DNA of 64,000 nucleotides, from NCBI GenBank assembly GCA_963697205.1, contig CAVONB010000016.1, positions 62,001 to 126,000 of the forward strand, given 5' to 3'. Origin of the DNA: CAVONB01 sp963697205. Lineage in GTDB: Bacteria > Pseudomonadota > Alphaproteobacteria > Rhizobiales > Hyphomicrobiaceae. Shown piece by piece: positions 63,605 to 64,000 of this stretch; the first letter of the stretch is position 1; every line of letters starts with the position of its first letter. The translations under genes were made by a program, and so were the position numbers. The notes under the pieces are model-generated. The model did not search any database. It had not been told where the DNA came from and was given only the letters and a program-made list of their open reading frames with translations.

Positions 63605-64000
63605 TCAGTCGGCGCGCAGGTCGGGATGCAGTTGGAAGCGCAGGTCGCCGGGCTCCAGTTCGATGGCGCCGCCGCCCCAGTAGAACTCGGGCGCGACGAG
63701 ACGCTGGCGCTCTTCCAGCCAGGGCAACGTGCGATTGAGGAAATTGTCGATCGGAATGAGCAGCGCCAGCAACTCCTCGAACGGGCCGACGATGTGTTTT
63801 TCGGCTTCCTCGCGATCGGACCAACAGGGAAGCACAAGGCGGTCCTGGGCGCTGCCGGAGAGCAACAGGCCCGGACCATCGATGCCTTCGAGCATCCAGA
63901 CGACACCGGTGGTGGAGACCGTGCGGACAAAGCGCTCGATGGCGGCAAGGCGCAGGCGTTCGCCGATGTCGCGGGCCTCGACCTCGGGTTCGACGGGGTC
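63605..64000 (-). CDS. DUF2750 domain-containing protein, 5' end outside window
   Basis: Read leftward from the window edge; 131 codons are visible. RFVRTVSTTGVVWMLEGIDGPGLLLSGSAQDRLVLPCWSDREEAEKHIVG (not a full domain alignment) matches the DUF2750 pattern: the F-x-x-x-V-x-x-x-x-x-VW start, the VLPCW strand and the later FEELLALLIPIDNFLNRTLPWLEE. Function is unknown. The start codon lies beyond the window edge; an internal ATG at 63895 is not the true start because the domain extends upstream of it. Confidence 0.7.
   Translation of the reverse strand, partial: DPVEPEVEARDIGERLRLAAIERFVRTVSTTGVVWMLEGIDGPGLLLSGSAQDRLVLPCWSDREEAEKHIVGPFEELLALLIPIDNFLNRTLPWLEERQRLVAPEFYWGGGAIELEPGDLRFQLHPDLRAD

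Overview
The window reads as chromosomal DNA of a high-GC alphaproteobacterium, most likely of the Hyphomicrobiales. The evidence is the gene content: an IalB-like protein, an aa3-type cytochrome oxidase subunit IV beside pntAa-pntAb-pntB, a MobA/MobB pair, paired YdcH proteins and a zinc-motif-poor MetG. The order of housekeeping blocks agrees (dnaB-alr-radA-cvpA-purF; tmk-holB-metG-tatD-MBL hydrolase; purE-purK-rpsU). No rRNA, tRNA, CRISPR array, insertion sequence or prophage was recognised. Strand switches are frequent and operons are short.

Layout. 0-13 kb: truncated IalB gene, Tat-exported YejA-type peptide-binding protein, an EF-hand-like membrane protein, an acyl-CoA ligase, a 3-hydroxyisobutyrate-dehydrogenase-type reductase and an L,D-transpeptidase. 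These are followed by a leftward unit of two ABM-domain proteins plus an acyl-CoA ligase, then DUF389, a GNAT-nitrilase fusion and a CoA transferase. 13-28 kb: the two core blocks, dnaB to purF rightward and tmk to the MBL hydrolase leftward. A TAXI-like binding protein and an SDR follow purF. 28-37 kb: a small DUF6455 gene with a perfect FNR/FixK box, a class III aminotransferase, a tripartite tricarboxylate transporter (TctC plus a TctA-TctB fusion), a secreted hydrolase, a TauE/SafE exporter, a frameshifted acyl-CoA ligase and a frameshifted PilZ gene.

37-49 kb: a membrane-anchored protein of unknown function, two divergent YdcH genes, purE-purK, rpsU (TTG start), two alpha/beta hydrolases, the pnt transhydrogenase operon and several small unknown genes. 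The pnt operon is full of single-base indels although its protein sequence is otherwise intact, which points to a bad sequence patch. 49-64 kb: an Ldh-family dehydrogenase, an ACMSD-type amidohydrolase, a flavin monooxygenase, a hydroxypyruvate-isomerase-like protein, and a translationally coupled hydrolase-queG-YeeZ-like run. These are followed by a TolA-like coiled-coil protein, nudC, a subtilase-fold protein without catalytic residues coupled to mobB, then mobA, a DMT transporter and a truncated DUF2750 gene.

The accessory genes suggest a heterotroph using organic acids and carboxylates: TTT and TAXI binding proteins, three AMP-forming CoA ligases, a CoA transferase and several dehydrogenases. 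It has molybdoenzymes (mobA/mobB) and responds to low oxygen (FNR box). Functions are inferred from motifs read by eye; no database search was run.
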